From Clostridiales bacterium (GTDB taxonomy: Bacteria > Bacillota > Desulfotomaculia > Desulfotomaculales > VENG01), in NCBI GenBank assembly GCA_021736985.1, contig JAIPEW010000012.1, positions 1 through 64,000 on the forward strand: DNA of 64,000 nt, given 5' to 3'. The translations under genes and the position numbers were made by a program. Under the pieces are notes generated by a model. That model worked only from the letters and a program-made list of their open reading frames with translations. It made no database searches and was not told the DNA's origin. Shown here piece by piece: positions 43,160 through 53,783 of the stretch. How positions within the stretch are numbered: position 1 is the stretch's first letter; every line of letters begins with the position of its first letter.

Positions 43160-44400
43160 AAAACATGTGGGAAGAAAAGCTGAGCCCGGTAGTGAAGTCT
43201 ATACCACCTTCGGGGATCAGGAAATTCTTTGATTTAGTAAGTGAAACCAGGGGAGTAATTTCTTTAGGCGTGGGTGAACCTGATTTTGTAACACCGTGGC
43301 ATATTCGTGAGGCTGCAATTTATGCGATAGAACAGGGGTATACTATGTACACCTCTAATTACGGGCTTTTAGAGCTTCGTGAAGTAATTAGAGATGATAT
43401 ATACAAAAACTACGAAGTTCAATATGACCCGAGAGCGGAAATATTGGTAACTGTAGGAGTAAGTGAAGCTCTGGACCTGGCTATGCGCGCTGTTATTTGC
43501 CCAGGGGATGAAGTGTTGATACCCGAGCCGTCCTATGTCAGTTATGCACCTACAGCGGTGTTGGCAGGGGGAAAACCTGTTTTTATGCAGACTACCATGG
43601 ATAATAATTTTGTTTTGACTCCTGAACAGGTAGAAAAATCGATTACTCCCAGGACCAAGGTCTTGATGATTTCATATCCTAATAATCCAACTGGTGCTGT
43701 AATGGATCGTGAAACAATGCTGGGCCTGGCAGAGGTAGCAAAGAAACATGACTTAATTATAATTTCAGATGAAATTTATGATAAACTTAATTATACGGGG
43801 GAACAGACTTGTATGGCTGCTTTACCCGGTATGCGAGAGAGAACAATATTATTAAACGGTTTCAGCAAAGCTTATGCCATGACGGGATGGAGAATAGCAT
43901 ATGCTGCTGCTCATGCTGATTTTATTAGTGCCATGACAAAAATCCACCAGTATTCTATCCTTTGCACACCAATATCAGCTCAAATGGCAGCCATGGAAGC
44001 ATTGAAAAACGGGGATACTGCAATGAAAAAAATGGTGCGTGAATTTAATCGCCGCCGCCACCTTGTATTGCAAGGATTTAAAGATATGGGACTGCCGTGT
44101 TTTGAGCCCGGCGGGGCTTTTTATGCATTCCCTAATATAGAAGTTACTGGTTTATCATCAGAAGAGTTTGCTGAACAGCTGCTGCAGGAAGCCCAGGTTG
44201 CAACAGTTCCCGGCAGTGCTTTTGGAGATGCAGGAGAAGGCTATATACGCGTCTCTTATGCCTCTTCAATAGAAGATATAAGTGAAGCACTGCGGCGTAT
44301 GGGCAAGTTTGTCCGGCGCAGGGGTGTATTTCCTAAAAAAGTAAGTACATCTAGCGGCACGGATTTTGTTCAGAAAGAAGGAATTTGTAATAATGTGTAG
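43156..44400 (+). CDS. PLP-dependent class I aminotransferase
   Basis: The 414-aa fold-type I enzyme has SLGVGEPDFVTPWHIREAA, YPNNPTGAVMDRETM, IISDEIYDKLNYTG and the PLP-lysine motif NGFSKAYAMTGWRIAYA. It belongs to the aspartate/aromatic aminotransferase group often paired with an Lrp regulator. The location upstream of a phenylacetate-CoA ligase and iorAB suggests aromatic amino acid transamination, but substrate specificity cannot be read from the sequence. The last ~25 residues are a less conserved tail. Confidence 0.88.
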   Translation: MKNMWEEKLSPVVKSIPPSGIRKFFDLVSETRGVISLGVGEPDFVTPWHIREAAIYAIEQGYTMYTSNYGLLELREVIRDDIYKNYEVQYDPRAEILVTVGVSEALDLAMRAVICPGDEVLIPEPSYVSYAPTAVLAGGKPVFMQTTMDNNFVLTPEQVEKSITPRTKVLMISYPNNPTGAVMDRETMLGLAEVAKKHDLIIISDEIYDKLNYTGEQTCMAALPGMRERTILLNGFSKAYAMTGWRIAYAAAHADFISAMTKIHQYSILCTPISAQMAAMEALKNGDTAMKKMVREFNRRRHLVLQGFKDMGLPCFEPGGAFYAFPNIEVTGLSSEEFAEQLLQEAQVATVPGSAFGDAGEGYIRVSYASSIEDISEALRRMGKFVRRRGVFPKKVSTSSGTDFVQKEGICNNV

Positions 44401-44604
44401 AAGGTGCTTACTTAGTATTTAACTAATTTACAAATAACGCAGTACGGGAGGATGGTAGTTATGTATAATATAAAAAATTACAGGTCCTGAATTGTCTATT
44501 TTTAAGAAAAAGCAGCTTCAGGGACCTTTGGTATGGGGTGAGCCGGTTTAGAGCCGGCCCCACAGCCAGGGTGGAATATTCCCTGGTTATTTTTATTTCT
44601 AGAG
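44401..44604 (+). promoter_or_regulatory. Structured leader with short peptide ORF
   Basis: GGGAGG at 44446-44451 precedes ATG 44461, which opens a 9-codon peptide (MYNIKNYRS) ending with TGA at 44488-44490. Three hairpins follow: AGGTCCTGAA with TTCAGGGACCT, a GCCGG/CCGGC hairpin inside GGGG/CCCC (44535-44561), and the terminator CCAGGG/CCCTGG plus T-rich tail at 44566-44597. This is the architecture of a translation-coupled attenuator, although it could also be just the terminator of the aminotransferase operon. Confidence 0.4.
44566..44597 (+). terminator. Terminator downstream of the aminotransferase gene
   Basis: CCAGGG and CCCTGG pair around a 9-nt loop, followed by TTATTTTTATTT. Confidence 0.75.
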
Positions 44605-44869
44605 GTTAATCAGAAAACTCCCTAAAAGGGGCCAGGACCGGTGGATTTCCGGAAGGCAGCGGAGTCTGGGTGCGCTGCATAGCCTGTCATTTGCGAAGTG
44701 TAATGTGGGAAGTGTGATAATTTGAGGAATTCTGCTGTGTAGACTTTTTCTTTTTCTCACCTTTAATTCCCCACTTCTCACCTCTGCCCTTTGCCCTGGC
44801 TCTCCACTCAGCTGCTAGAAGAGTTTTTATACTATGTTGTGAGCAAGAAGCTCATGGGAGTTTAGTTTA
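44605..44869 (+). repeat. Intergenic repeat, copy 10 (core type ii)
   Basis: It starts TTAATCAGAAAACTCCCTAA, then TTTCCGGAAGGCAGCGGAGT, CTGTCATTTGCGAAGTGTAA and TCTGCCCTTTGCCCTGG, and ends with GTTGTGAGCAAGAAGCTCAT. It is closest to copy 9 and lies just upstream of the CoA-ligase gene. Confidence 0.85.
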
Positions 44870-44906
44870 AAAAAAGGTATAAAAAAAGCAAGGAAGTGTT
44901 AATGCA

Positions 44907-46205
44907 ATGATCTGGGATAAAGAACATGAATGTATGGATAGAAGCGAGTTATATGATTTACAGTTATTGAGGCTGCAGAAAACTGTGTCCAAGGTATATG
45001 ATAGAGTCCCTTATTATCGTAATCTATTTGATGAAAAAAATATTAAGCCTGAAGATATTAAAAGTTTAAAAGATGTGCAAAAACTCCCGTTCACTACTAA
45101 GACTGCCCTTCGGGATACTTACCCGTACGGGTTGTTTGCTGAACCAGTAAACCAGTTAGTTAGACTGCATGCATCTTCTGGGACTACTGGAAAGCCAACG
45201 GTTGTTGGGTATACGCGAAATGACCTGGAAACATGGTCTAACCTGGTAGCTAGAGTTGTTACCCAGGCTGGAATTACCGGGGATGATATTGTGCAGATTA
45301 CATTTGGTTACGGCCTGTTTACGGGAGCATTTGGCCTGCATTACGGGCTGGAAAAAGTGGGAGTTGCCATTGTCCCTGCTTCTGTGGGTAATACTGAAAG
45401 GCAAATAATGCTTATGCAGGATTTTGGTACTACTGCACTTGTCGGTACACCTTCATACTGTCTGCACCTGGCAGAGGTTGCGCGTAAGATGGGTATAGAT
45501 CCTAAGAGCTTAAATGTTCGTCTGGGGTTGTATGGTTCTGAGGCATGGACTGAGAGTATGCGCGGTGAACTGGAAAAAGCATGGGGAGCATTACCTACGG
45601 ACAATTACGGTTTAAGCGAAGTAATGGGCCCCGGAGTAGCAGGAGAATGTACAGCAGAACCGGGCATGCACATAAATGAAGACCATTTTCTGGCCGAGAT
45701 AATAGACCCCGAAACAGAGGAGCAGCTGGACTATGGTGAAGAAGGAGAGCTTGTTTTAACTACGCTTACTAAAGAAGCTTTACCTATAATTCGCTACCGT
45801 ACCAGGGATATAACTGTACTAAATCCCGAAAAGTGCTCGTGCGGTCGTACTACAGCCAGGATGCGCAAAATTTCAGGACGTACTGATGATATGCTTATTA
45901 TCTCCGGTGTAAATGTTTATCCTTCGCAGATAGAAACTGTATTGATAGATATCGAGGGGACTACCCCGCACTATAAAATTATTATTGATAAAAAAGGCTA
46001 CCTGGATTACCTGGAAGTACAGGTAGAAGTTAATGAAAAGCTGTTTTCAGGCAATTTCCGCGACCTGGAAGAATTAGAAAGCAATATTCGCGGGAGGCTG
46101 CGCAGTGTACTGCAGTTAAATGCTAAAGTACGCCTTTTAGAGCCCCATTCTCTGGAACGCAGTACAGGAAAGATCAAGCGCGTCTTTGATTACAGGAATT
46201 GTTAG
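44907..46205 (+). CDS. paaK: Phenylacetate-CoA ligase family enzyme
   Basis: The 432-aa AMP-forming ligase has the nucleotide motif LHASSGTTGKPTVVGYT, the YGLSEVMGPGVAGEC block, and the C-terminal domain with RTDDMLIISGVNVYPSQIE. Such enzymes activate phenylacetate and related aryl acids. Next to iorAB it probably interconverts aryl acetate and aryl-acetyl-CoA, and in anaerobes it could recover ATP-equivalents in the acid-forming direction. ATG 44907 follows AAGGAAGTG. The repeat lies between it and the preceding operon. Confidence 0.9.
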   Translation: MIWDKEHECMDRSELYDLQLLRLQKTVSKVYDRVPYYRNLFDEKNIKPEDIKSLKDVQKLPFTTKTALRDTYPYGLFAEPVNQLVRLHASSGTTGKPTVVGYTRNDLETWSNLVARVVTQAGITGDDIVQITFGYGLFTGAFGLHYGLEKVGVAIVPASVGNTERQIMLMQDFGTTALVGTPSYCLHLAEVARKMGIDPKSLNVRLGLYGSEAWTESMRGELEKAWGALPTDNYGLSEVMGPGVAGECTAEPGMHINEDHFLAEIIDPETEEQLDYGEEGELVLTTLTKEALPIIRYRTRDITVLNPEKCSCGRTTARMRKISGRTDDMLIISGVNVYPSQIETVLIDIEGTTPHYKIIIDKKGYLDYLEVQVEVNEKLFSGNFRDLEELESNIRGRLRSVLQLNAKVRLLEPHSLERSTGKIKRVFDYRNC

Positions 46206-46337
46206 AAAGCAAGTAAATTAAAAATAAAAATAACTGTTTAGATGTATGATAAAATATACATTATGTGATGAACGTGTTTGTTTAATAGCAGTTTTTAAAT
46301 CATATTCACTTTGATAATTGTACTGGAGGTGCAATAA

Positions 46338-48101
46338 ATGAAAAACTTGCTTTCCGGCAATGCCGCTATTGCGCGGGGAGCTTATGAGGCTGGCGTCATA
46401 CTGGCAGCTGGATACCCGGGAACGCCCAGTACTGAAATATTGGAGAATCTTTCTCGCTATAAGAATGTTTACAGCGAATGGGCCCCCAATGAAAAAGTAG
46501 CCCTGGAAGTAGCACTGGGATCATCTTTTTCTGGTGCCAGGTCCCTGGTAACCATGAAGCATGTTGGTGTTAATGTGGCTGCCGACCCCCTGCTTACATC
46601 TGCTTATACCGGAGTTAACGGCGGGTTGGTTCTGGTGTCAGCAGATGACCCCGGCATGCACAGCTCTCAAAATGAACAGGATAACCGCCGCCTTGCAGCA
46701 TTAGCGAAGCTTCCCGTATTAGAGCCTGCAAGCAGCCAAGAAGCCAAAGAAATGGTGCTGCAGGGATTTGAGATCAGTGAAAAATACGATATTCCAGTTA
46801 TACTGCGTATTACTACCCGGATTGCTCATTCACAGGGATATGTTTTACTAAAAGACCCGGTATCCCGGGAAGTGCGGGAATATAATAAAAATCCCCGGAA
46901 GAACCTCATGGTTCCCGGTTATGCCCGCATGCGCAGAATAGACCTTGATAAGCGTGTAGAAAACCTGCGCTTGTACTCGGAGGACACCCCGGTAAACTGT
47001 ATTGAAGGTTCGAGCAGCGCAGTTGGTATAATAACAAGTGGAGTAAGTTACCAGTATGTAAAAGAAGTGCTTCCTAATACGGCTGTATTTAAGCTGGGCA
47101 TGACTAACCCCCTGCCTGTACAAAGAATAAAAGAATTTGCCGGGTCAGTGGAAAAACTATATATAGTGGAAGAATTAGAACCTTTTATAGAAGAACAGCT
47201 GCAGATTCTGGGTATCAATGCTACAGGTAAGGACTTATTCCCCAATACAGGAGAATTTTCTCCGGGATTGCTGCGGAGTATCTTTGCCAGGGCTGGAGTG
47301 CTGGAAGAGGATGAACACAAGAATGCAGAGATTGATGATGCACCTGCAGTACCGGGTCGCCCTCCCGTATTATGCCCGGGATGTCCCCACAGAGGGGTGT
47401 TCTATACTCTGCGTAAAATGAAACTCAGTGTAACCGGTGATATAGGGTGCTATACCCTGGGAGGTTTACCCCCCATTGAAGGAATAGACAGCTGTGTATG
47501 TATGGGAGCCAGCATAGGAATGGCTCACGGGGCAGAAAAGGTGTCTCCTGTTATGAAAGATAAAACTGTTGCAGTTATAGGGGACTCAACATTTATGCAC
47601 TCCGGTATTACCGGCCTGTTAAACCTGGTATATAATAAAGGAACTTCCACGGTAATTATATTAGATAACCGTACTACAGCCATGACGGGACACCAGGATC
47701 ACCCTGCCACCGGTTGTACCCTCATGGGAGAAAAAGCACCGGAACTCGATATAGAGGCATTGTGCCGGGCACTGGGCGTTAACAGGGTGAATACAGTTGA
47801 TCCCCTGGATTTATCGCAGCTTAAAGAAACTATCAAAAATGAAATTGATGCTGCCGAACCTTCGGTAATAATTGCTCGCAGGCCATGTGCACTTTTAAGC
47901 AAAGAGCCTGTAGGCCCTCGTGTAGAAGTGGACCTGGAAAGCTGTGAAGGGTGCGGGGCCTGTCTGAAGCTCGGCTGCCCTGCCATTTCAATGCAAGAAG
48001 ACAAGGCCTCGGTAGATCCATTTACCTGTAACGGGTGTGGAATATGCATACAGGTGTGTAAGTTCGGGGCCCTGGTGAAAGGTGGTAATAGCAGTGTGTA
48101 A
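46338..48101 (+). CDS. iorA: Indolepyruvate ferredoxin oxidoreductase alpha subunit
   Basis: The 587-aa subunit has the pyruvate-oxidoreductase N-domain (GNAAIARGAYEAGVILAAGY, then GYPGTPSTEI), the TPP-binding region GDIGCYTLGGLPPIEG and GDSTFMHSGITGLLN ending at LDN, and a C-terminal pair of [4Fe-4S] motifs (CEGCGACLKLGCP and CNGCGICIQVCKFG). It oxidises aryl pyruvates to aryl-acetyl-CoA with ferredoxin as acceptor. GGAGGTG precedes ATG 46338. It overlaps iorB. Confidence 0.95.
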   Translation: MKNLLSGNAAIARGAYEAGVILAAGYPGTPSTEILENLSRYKNVYSEWAPNEKVALEVALGSSFSGARSLVTMKHVGVNVAADPLLTSAYTGVNGGLVLVSADDPGMHSSQNEQDNRRLAALAKLPVLEPASSQEAKEMVLQGFEISEKYDIPVILRITTRIAHSQGYVLLKDPVSREVREYNKNPRKNLMVPGYARMRRIDLDKRVENLRLYSEDTPVNCIEGSSSAVGIITSGVSYQYVKEVLPNTAVFKLGMTNPLPVQRIKEFAGSVEKLYIVEELEPFIEEQLQILGINATGKDLFPNTGEFSPGLLRSIFARAGVLEEDEHKNAEIDDAPAVPGRPPVLCPGCPHRGVFYTLRKMKLSVTGDIGCYTLGGLPPIEGIDSCVCMGASIGMAHGAEKVSPVMKDKTVAVIGDSTFMHSGITGLLNLVYNKGTSTVIILDNRTTAMTGHQDHPATGCTLMGEKAPELDIEALCRALGVNRVNTVDPLDLSQLKETIKNEIDAAEPSVIIARRPCALLSKEPVGPRVEVDLESCEGCGACLKLGCPAISMQEDKASVDPFTCNGCGICIQVCKFGALVKGGNSSV

Positions 48102-48675
48102 GCCGGTTGATATACTGTTGGTTGGTGTAGGCGGGCAAGGTACTATTTTAGCCAGCAAAGTTCTCTGTGCTGCTGCCGAAGCAGCAGGTTTTGATATTAA
48201 AATGTCTGAAATACACGGTATGGCCCAGCGCGGGGGAAGTGTAGTTACACAAGTAAGGCTGGGAGAAAAAGTATATTCTCCGCTGATTGAAGAGGGATGC
48301 GCAGATATCATGTTGTCCTTTGAAAAGCTGGAAGCACTGCGCTGGCTGCACTGGATGAAAAATGACGGTACAATAATAGTAAATAATTACGCTGTTGCAC
48401 CGGTCCCTGTACTTGCAGGCGTGGCCGAATATCCTGCTAATGTACTGGAATATATTGAGGAGAAGGTACCCGGCTGTACAATTCTCCATGCAGTGGAAAT
48501 AGCAAAATCCTGTGGAAATTCTAAGGCTGCTAATGTAGTCCTTTTGGGTGCTATGGCCCGGGAAATGCCTGTATCACGTGAATTCTGGCAGCAGGCCCTT
48601 GATTCTGTTATTCCGCCAAAGCTGTTGGATATAAACAAAAAGGCCTTTGATGCCGGGTATAATGCCGTAAATTAG
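48094..48675 (+). CDS. iorB: Indolepyruvate ferredoxin oxidoreductase beta subunit
   Basis: The 193-aa gamma-type subunit has DILLVGVGGQGTILASKVLC and MSEIHGMAQRGGSVVTQVRL, the standard IorB motifs. It completes the enzyme with IorA. GTG 48094 is preferred because AAAGGTGG is 8 bp upstream. The frame is also open from GTG 48082. The start overlaps the iorA stop by 8 bp, so translation is coupled. A terminator follows. Confidence 0.94.
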   Translation: MCKPVDILLVGVGGQGTILASKVLCAAAEAAGFDIKMSEIHGMAQRGGSVVTQVRLGEKVYSPLIEEGCADIMLSFEKLEALRWLHWMKNDGTIIVNNYAVAPVPVLAGVAEYPANVLEYIEEKVPGCTILHAVEIAKSCGNSKAANVVLLGAMAREMPVSREFWQQALDSVIPPKLLDINKKAFDAGYNAVN

Positions 48676-48698
48676 AGTGTTCATAATATTTTTTCACT

Positions 48699-48735
48699 AA
48701 ATGGCAGGATGAATACCTGTCATTTTGTCTTTTTA
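48699..48735 (+). terminator. Terminator of paaK-iorAB
   Basis: AATGGCAGG and CCTGTCATT pair around a 7-nt loop, followed by TTGTCTTTTT. Confidence 0.78.
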
Positions 48736-48796
48736 TGGAGAATAAAAAAGGTTATAATAATAATTAATTGTTGAAATGAACGGGGAGGTTGTAACG

Positions 48797-50479
48797 ATGC
48801 ACTTGGTAGAGAAAATACGCAAGGGACTGTGCGAGTCCCTTGAAGAAGCAGTGAAAAAATCTATTGCTTCCGGGGAACTTCCTCCCGTAGAGATTCCCGA
48901 CTTTTATATTGAAGTTCCCCGGGAAAAACAGCACGGGGATTTTGCCGTTAACCTGGCTATGATGCTGGCTAAACCGGCTCGTAATTCTCCGCGCAAAATA
49001 GCAGAAATACTGGTTGATAATTTAAATACAGGTACGATACCTGTAGAAAGTGTTGAAATTGCAGGGCCCGGGTTTATTAATTTTTACATAAATCCCCTCT
49101 GGGTGCTGGAGGGGATACCTGCTGTTTTAACGGAAGGTGAAAATTACGGCAGGGTCAACCTGGGGAAAAACAAAAAAGCACAGGTAGAGTTTGTAAGCGC
49201 TAATCCCACAGGCTTGCTGCACATGGGTAATGCACGTGGTGCTGCACTTGGAGACAGCCTGGCATCAATACTTGATTTTGCAGGTTATGAAGTGCAGCGA
49301 GAATATTACATTAATGATGCTGGAAAACAAATAGAGAACTTTGGAACTTCATTGGAGACAAGGTATTTTCAACAGCTGGGCTGGAACGTGGATATGCCCG
49401 AAGACGGTTATCATGGAGATGATATCATAGATACAGTGAAATTGTTTCTGGACAAGTACGGAGATAAATACGCCAGTGCTCCAGAAAAAGATCGGCGGGA
49501 TGCATTAATAGAATTTGCCTTGCATGAAAAAAAGAACGCTATAAGTAATGCCCTGTCGCAATTTCGCGTAAAATATGATGTATGGTTTTCTGAGCAGTCG
49601 CTGCATGACGAAGGTAAGGTGGCGGCAGTAGTTGAACAGTTAAAAGAACGCGGGTGTACTTATGTGCAAGACGGGGCCCTCTGGTTCAGGGCTGCTGATT
49701 TTGGACTGGAAAAGGATGAGGTGCTGCTGCGGCAAAATGGTATACCAACTTATTTTACTGCTGATGCAGCTTATCATATGAATAAGTTTCAACGGGGATT
49801 TAATACAGTAATTAATATCTGGGGAGCTGACCACCACGGGCATGTTGCCAGGATGAAAAGCGTAATTTCAGCACTGGGATATGATTCAGAGGCGCTGCAG
49901 GTTGTAATCATGCAGTTAGTTCGCCTTTATCGGGGCGGGGAAATGGTGCGCATGTCCAAGAGAACAGGGCAGTTCATAACCCTCGAGGAACTTGTGGAAG
50001 AAGTTGGTACAGATGCAGCACGCTATTTCTTTATAATGCGCAGTGCAGACAGTCACCTGGATTTCGACCTGGATTTAGCCAAATCGCAAACTAATGAAAA
50101 CCCGGTATATTATATACAATATGCCCATGCCCGCATATGCAGTATTTTGAGACAGCCCGGGGTAACTGAAGTCAAGGAAAAAGCTGAACAGGTAGATATT
50201 TCAAGCCTATTATACCGTGAAGCCGAGCTGGCCCTGGCCAGGCGCCTGGTTGATTTTCCTGAAGAAATTAGTTTAGCTGCTGGGCAGATGTCCCCGCACC
50301 GTGTGGCCCGGTACCTGCACGAAGTAGCTGGATTACTGCACAGTTTTTATAATGCTTACCGGGTTATTACCAGTGATTCGGATTTAAGTGCTGCAAGAGT
50401 AAAGCTGGTGAAAGCAGCACGTATTGTACTGCAAAATGGACTCAATATACTGGGAATTAATGCGCCGGAAAAAATGTAA
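48797..50479 (+). CDS. argS: Arginyl-tRNA synthetase
   Basis: The 560-aa class I synthetase has the N-terminal add-1 domain (EVPREKQHGDFAVNLAMMLA), the HIGH-type motif as SANPTGLLHMGNARG, the YFTADAAYHMNKF catalytic block, and the KMSKS-type loop as RMSKRTGQFITLEEL, then a DALR anticodon-binding domain. ATG 48797 follows GGGGAGG, and the upstream frame from 48776 is not needed. It forms a likely transcript with the XapX peptide gene. Confidence 0.95.
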   Translation: MHLVEKIRKGLCESLEEAVKKSIASGELPPVEIPDFYIEVPREKQHGDFAVNLAMMLAKPARNSPRKIAEILVDNLNTGTIPVESVEIAGPGFINFYINPLWVLEGIPAVLTEGENYGRVNLGKNKKAQVEFVSANPTGLLHMGNARGAALGDSLASILDFAGYEVQREYYINDAGKQIENFGTSLETRYFQQLGWNVDMPEDGYHGDDIIDTVKLFLDKYGDKYASAPEKDRRDALIEFALHEKKNAISNALSQFRVKYDVWFSEQSLHDEGKVAAVVEQLKERGCTYVQDGALWFRAADFGLEKDEVLLRQNGIPTYFTADAAYHMNKFQRGFNTVINIWGADHHGHVARMKSVISALGYDSEALQVVIMQLVRLYRGGEMVRMSKRTGQFITLEELVEEVGTDAARYFFIMRSADSHLDFDLDLAKSQTNENPVYYIQYAHARICSILRQPGVTEVKEKAEQVDISSLLYREAELALARRLVDFPEEISLAAGQMSPHRVARYLHEVAGLLHSFYNAYRVITSDSDLSAARVKLVKAARIVLQNGLNILGINAPEKM

Positions 50480-50493
50480 GAGGGGGAAATTAA

Positions 50494-50661
50494 TTGAGGG
50501 AAGTTGTAATGGCTTTGTTTACCGGTTTTGTTATGGGCATGATTTTCTGCAGGCTTAGCCTGCCGGTTCCGGCACCTCCTACTCTGGCCGGGGTAATGGG
50601 AATAGTAGGTATATTCCTGGGCTATATAGCTGGCGTAAAATGGTTTGGGTGGGGAGGATAA
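50494..50661 (+). CDS. XapX domain membrane peptide
   Basis: The 55-aa protein, from TTG 50494 (GAGGGGGAAA upstream), contains LSLPVPAPPTLAGVMGIVGI, the XapX (DUF1427) signature, flanked by two hydrophobic helices. XapX is a family of short membrane proteins of unknown function. It lies 14 bp after argS, in the same orientation. Too short for standard gene-length cutoffs but well supported by the motif. Confidence 0.88.
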   Translation: MREVVMALFTGFVMGMIFCRLSLPVPAPPTLAGVMGIVGIFLGYIAGVKWFGWGG

Positions 50662-50669
50662 AATTTTTA

Positions 50670-50698
50670 TTGACACCTCTTTTCCCTGTTTATAGAAT
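50670..50698 (+). promoter_or_regulatory. Promoter of pyrG
   Basis: TTGACA at 50670-50675 and TAGAAT at 50693-50698 are spaced by 17 bp. Confidence 0.78.
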
Positions 50699-50736
50699 AG
50701 AAAAAGTGGTTTGAGAAAAGCTTAAATTACTATACT

Positions 50737-50761
50737 GGGCGAAGGTATAAAACCTTTGCCC
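50737..50761 (+). promoter_or_regulatory. Hairpin in the pyrG leader
   Basis: GGGC and AAGGT pair with ACCTT and GCCC to give an interrupted 9-bp stem, followed by AAAATATG rather than a T-run. It lies 44 bp before the pyrG start. Its position fits a control element, but it is not a clear attenuator. Confidence 0.4.
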
Positions 50762-50804
50762 AAAATATGTAAAGACATAAAATAATATACCGGAGGGCTT
50801 TTAA

Positions 50805-52397
<1,593 letters not shown>

Positions 52398-52469
52398 ATA
52401 TTCGACAGATAACTTATTAACCTCACACGGGCCCGGCAATGCTTAGAAGAAGCGCCGTGTGATTTTCTT

Positions 52470-52690
52470 ATTAAATATCCACGAGCTTCTTGTTCACAAT
52501 GGAGAATGAAAACTCTTCTGACAGCTGGGTGGAGGGCCGGGGCAAAGGGCAGAGGTGAGAAGTGGGAAATTGTCACACATCCCATCTCCCACATCACACT
52601 TCGCAAATGACGGGCTATTCAGCGTACTCAGGCTCGCTACCTTCTGGAAATCCGCCAGCCCTTTGAGTTAAACCAGAGTTTTCTGATTAA
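52470..52690 (-). repeat. Intergenic repeat, copy 11 (core type ii)
   Basis: The head reads TATCCACGAGCTTCTTGTTC, then AACTCTTCTGACAGCTGGGT and GGAGGGCCGGGGCAAAGGGC. The core has CACACTTCGCAAATGACGGG and the tail TCTGGAAATCCGCCAGCCCT. It is inverted relative to copies 9 and 10. Confidence 0.85.
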
Positions 52691-52805
52691 CCCCCCACAG
52701 GCCTTTATCTACAACCAGGTATAACTATTTTGGCAGCAGATGGGACCGGAGGAACCCCTGGTTCTTCGGTAAGGTGCGTTTTAAACCATATATTTTGATT
52801 AAACT
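52685..52805 (-). repeat. Intergenic repeat, copy 12 (short core)
   Basis: The head begins GATTAACCCCCCACAGGCC and has GGCAGCAGATGGGACCGG. The tail GCGTTTTAAACCATATATTT is the complement of the shared left end. It is in tandem with copy 11 and ends about 30 bp before sppA. Confidence 0.75.
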
Positions 52806-52835
52806 TTTTTATTAAAATGGAAGGTGTGTTGTAAT

Positions 52836-53783
52836 TTGCAGAGAAAAATAATTGCCAGTATTGTTGTAGGGGTTATGGTGATTTCTGTTATTGCTGCCGG
52901 TTTAATAGCGCGAAAATCACCTGTTTCTCATGATACAAAAGGTGATATTGCTGTAATTAATATAACCGGAATGATTACTACAGGAGGTTCTTCCGCGGGA
53001 ATCTGGAGCAGTACAACTGCCGGTTCTGGGGATATAAACCAGCAGTTGCGTGATGCGGCAGATAATACTAATTTAAAAGCCGTGGTTCTGAGGTTAAATA
53101 GCCCGGGTGGTACAGTTGCAGGTACCCAGGCTATTGCCATGGAAGTAAAAAGGTTGCGCAATTCAGGGAAAAAAGTAGTTGCTTCTATGGGTGATGTAGC
53201 TGCTTCCGGTGCCTACTGGATTGCTGCCTGCTGTGATAAAATTGTAGCTAACCCGTCTGCTCTTACGGGAAGTATTGGAGTTATAATGCAGTTAGATAAC
53301 CTTGAGGGACTGTATGACAAGCTGGGAATTGAGCAGCATACTTTTAAAGAGGGAAAGTATAAAGATATGGGTTCTCCTACCAGGAAAATGACGCAAGAGG
53401 AGAAGGAAATATTCCAGGAAATGTTGAATGAGCATTACCAGCAGTTTATTGACGCGGTAGCAGAAGGCCGTCATATGGACCGAGAAAATGTAAAAAAATT
53501 AGCGACCGGCAGAGTCTTCACAGGTACACAGGCTGTTAGCAACGGTCTGGTAGACAATACTGGTAATTTCTATGATGCTATTGACTTAGCTGCTGAATTG
53601 GCCGGTATAAAAGGTGAACCTTCTATAACCAGGTTGGAACCTGAAAAAAAATGGTGGAATATGATACAGGGAAAGAGTCCCGCATCTTTAAATACTTCTG
53701 GCCTGAAATATTTGCTGAAACATTCCAGCCTGGCACTAATGGATTTGCCTGCTAATTGGAGTTCGGAGGTTGAAGATGAGTAA
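52836..53783 (+). CDS. sppA: Signal peptide peptidase SppA
   Basis: The 315-aa membrane serine protease cleaves leftover signal peptides. An N-terminal helix (ASIVVGVMVISVIAAGLIA) anchors an extracytoplasmic domain with LRLNSPGGTVAGTQAI, the Ser nucleophile in GDVAASGAYWIAA and the catalytic Lys in FKEGKYKDMG. TTG 52836 is preferred, since AAGGTG lies nine bases upstream, though GTG 52824 is in frame. Transcription must start in or before repeat copy 12, which abuts the gene. It overlaps the next gene by 8 bp. Confidence 0.92.
   Translation: MQRKIIASIVVGVMVISVIAAGLIARKSPVSHDTKGDIAVINITGMITTGGSSAGIWSSTTAGSGDINQQLRDAADNTNLKAVVLRLNSPGGTVAGTQAIAMEVKRLRNSGKKVVASMGDVAASGAYWIAACCDKIVANPSALTGSIGVIMQLDNLEGLYDKLGIEQHTFKEGKYKDMGSPTRKMTQEEKEIFQEMLNEHYQQFIDAVAEGRHMDRENVKKLATGRVFTGTQAVSNGLVDNTGNFYDAIDLAAELAGIKGEPSITRLEPEKKWWNMIQGKSPASLNTSGLKYLLKHSSLALMDLPANWSSEVEDE

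Noticed and set aside
44461-44505. TGA codon read as selenocysteine with the following hairpin as SECIS
   Set aside because: Read-through meets a TAA five codons later, and no selenoprotein family matches, so a short leader peptide is the better reading.
50699-50765. CTP-sensed GGGC-start attenuation of pyrG as in Bacillus
   Set aside because: The predicted start, about 7 nt after TAGAAT, does not begin with GGG, and the hairpin is not followed by a T-run.
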